Source of the DNA: DATAXI01 sp963756185
GTDB lineage: Bacteria > Verrucomicrobiota > Verrucomicrobiia > Chthoniobacterales > Chthoniobacteraceae
Direction: 5' to 3'
Length of the DNA: 64,000 nt
Assembly: GCA_963756185.1 (NCBI GenBank)
Contig: CAVWMS010000011.1
Coordinates: 124,001-188,000 of the forward strand
Shown: positions 62,899 through 64,000 of the stretch, piece after piece
Layout: every line of letters begins with the position of its first letter
Position numbering within the stretch: position 1 is the first letter of the stretch
Translations under genes and position numbers: made by a program
Notes under the pieces: model-generated
What the model was told of the DNA's origin: nothing
The model's input: only the letters and a program-made list of their open reading frames with translations
The model's database searches: none

Positions 62899-64000
62899 CG
62901 GTCCACCTCCCCCATCACGATGTCGATGCTGCCGAGGATCACCATCACGTCCGCCACGAGGTGGCCGAGGCACATCTCCTCGATCAGCGTCAGGTTGATC
63001 AGGCTGGGCGGCCGGACCCGGTAGCGGAAAGGATTTGGGCCGCCGTCGCTAACCAGGTAAAATCCAAGCTCGCCCTTCGGCCCCTCGATGCGCCCGTAGG
63101 CCTCGCCGACCGGCGGGCGAAAGGCGCGAATCTTGACCTTGGGATTCACCACCGAGCCCTCGGGAATCGTCGTCGAGCGCCTGCTTGAGAATCGCGACGC
63201 TCTCCCGCATCTCGAGCGAGCGCATCATGAGGCGGTCGTAGCAGTCGCCGTGGTCGCCCAGCGGCACGCGGAATTTGAAGCGCGGATAAATTCCGTAGCC
63301 GTCCACTTTCCGGATGTCGTAATTCACGCCCGCCGCGCGAAGAATGGGCCCCGTCAGGCCCGCGTCGATCGCGCGCGCGGGCGTCACCTTCCCGATTTCC
63401 TGCGTGCGCGCGATCAGGATTTCATTGCCCAGCAGCAGCGCGTCCATCTCGTCGAGAAACGCGGGAAAACCGCCGACCAGTTGCCGGACGCGGTCCAGCC
63501 ATCCCGGCGGCGCATCGCAGCGGCAACCGCCGAAGCGCATGAAATTGCACATCATGCGCGCGCCGGAAATGGCCTCGAAGAGATCGAGGATTTTTTCGCG
63601 CTCGCGGAACGCGTACATCAGCGGCGTGCCCCACGCGCCCGTGTCGCTGAGCAGGAAACCAAGCAGCGACGCGTGATTTTGCAGCCGCGTCAATTCCGCC
63701 AGGATGACGCGCAGATACTCGGCGCGCTCCGGCACGTCGACGCCGGCCAGCTTCTCGACCGAGAGCGCGTAGGCCCAGTTGTTCGTCATCGAGCAGAAAT
63801 AATCGAGCCGGTCCGTGTACGGCATTGAGTCGAGATAAGTGGTGGTCTCCGCGATTTTCTCGTGGTTGCGGTGCAGGTAGCCGAATACCGGCTTGAGCTT
63901 CACCACCACCTCGCCGTCGAGCGCCACGTTCATCCGAAAGACACCGTGCGTCGACGGATGCTGCGGCCCCATGGACACTTCGAGGATGTCCCCCTCGATG
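62895..64000 (-). CDS. nuoD: NADH-quinone oxidoreductase subunit D, 5' end outside window (one frameshift)
   Basis: Continues past the right edge: the last bases read IEGDILEVSMGPQHPSTHGV, the conserved NuoD region whose His lies near the quinone site. Further motifs HRNHEKIAETTTYLDSMPYT, DRLDYFCSMTNNWAYALSVE, MMCNFMRFGGC, and EGPKGELGFYLVSDG near the end. An extra base near 63165 splits it; corrected it reads LDDIPEGSVVNPKVKIRAF. Ends VMGEVDR at 62895. First visible gene of the operon; nuoA-C and E-G would lie further right or elsewhere. Confidence 0.94.

Noticed and set aside
1..64000. tRNA or rRNA genes
   Set aside because: No cloverleaf with a TTCGANTC-type arm or rRNA signature was found by eye in the intergenic stretches; a covariance search would be needed to exclude a tRNA fully.

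Overview
The window reads as about 64 kb of a GC-rich chromosome from a member of the Verrucomicrobiota, most likely an uncultured one. Pointers to that phylum are a secreted protein built of GloVer-type tandem repeats, a tail-fibre/S74 chaperone surface protein, a DUF6268-like outer membrane barrel, and a Gram-negative envelope together with a prs-rplY-pth-rpsF-ssb cluster. The assignment is an inference from gene families; there is no rRNA gene in the window to confirm it.

Layout. 0.3-6.2 kb: secreted or surface proteins (S74 chaperone protein, GloVer repeat protein, Tat-exported beta-lactamase-fold hydrolase). 6.2-13.2 kb: CbpA-type co-chaperone, a TPR protein / histidine kinase / response regulator operon, and a CHASE-domain sensor. 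13.5-16.9 kb: a C40-type peptidase and an orphan OppB-OppC permease pair. 16.9-18.6 kb: a gene-poor mosaic of repeated palindromic elements with an AT-rich small gene and an IS630 transposase remnant. 18.6-28.7 kb: RecQ, a DEAD-box helicase, lipid acyltransferase, hydrolases and a LytS/LytTR pair. 28.7-37.1 kb: a HEPN-MNT toxin-antitoxin pair, then ssb, rpsF, pth, rplY, prs, an outer membrane barrel and dnaE. 37.2-41 kb: a Panacea-type toxin-antitoxin candidate and two paralogous thioredoxin-fold proteins around an HTH regulator. 41.0-43.1 kb: an SAM-I riboswitch followed by threonine synthase, a ThiS/MoaD-like sulfur carrier and a NIL-domain protein. 43.1-54 kb: a NarL-type regulator, a class A penicillin-binding protein, a MidA-type methyltransferase, envelope proteins, an ABC exporter and a sugar transporter. 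54.0-64 kb: the nuoD-I-H-J-K-L-M-M-N part of a complex I operon, nuoD running off the right edge.

Two points need care. First, between about 21 and 49 kb, and again in nuoD, many genes including essential single-copy ones (dnaE, prs, pth, rpsF, ssb) carry one-base indels, mostly insertions; this looks like uncorrected long-read error, not gene decay, so I give full-length spans for these genes. Second, the most interesting unit is the SAM-riboswitch operon thrC - ThiS/MoaD - NIL, which suggests carrier-bound sulfur chemistry at the threonine/methionine branch point. Also notable are the complex I operon with two NuoM paralogues, one of them lacking the usual TM7 lysine, and a class A PBP that has lost the catalytic Ser-x-x-Lys.
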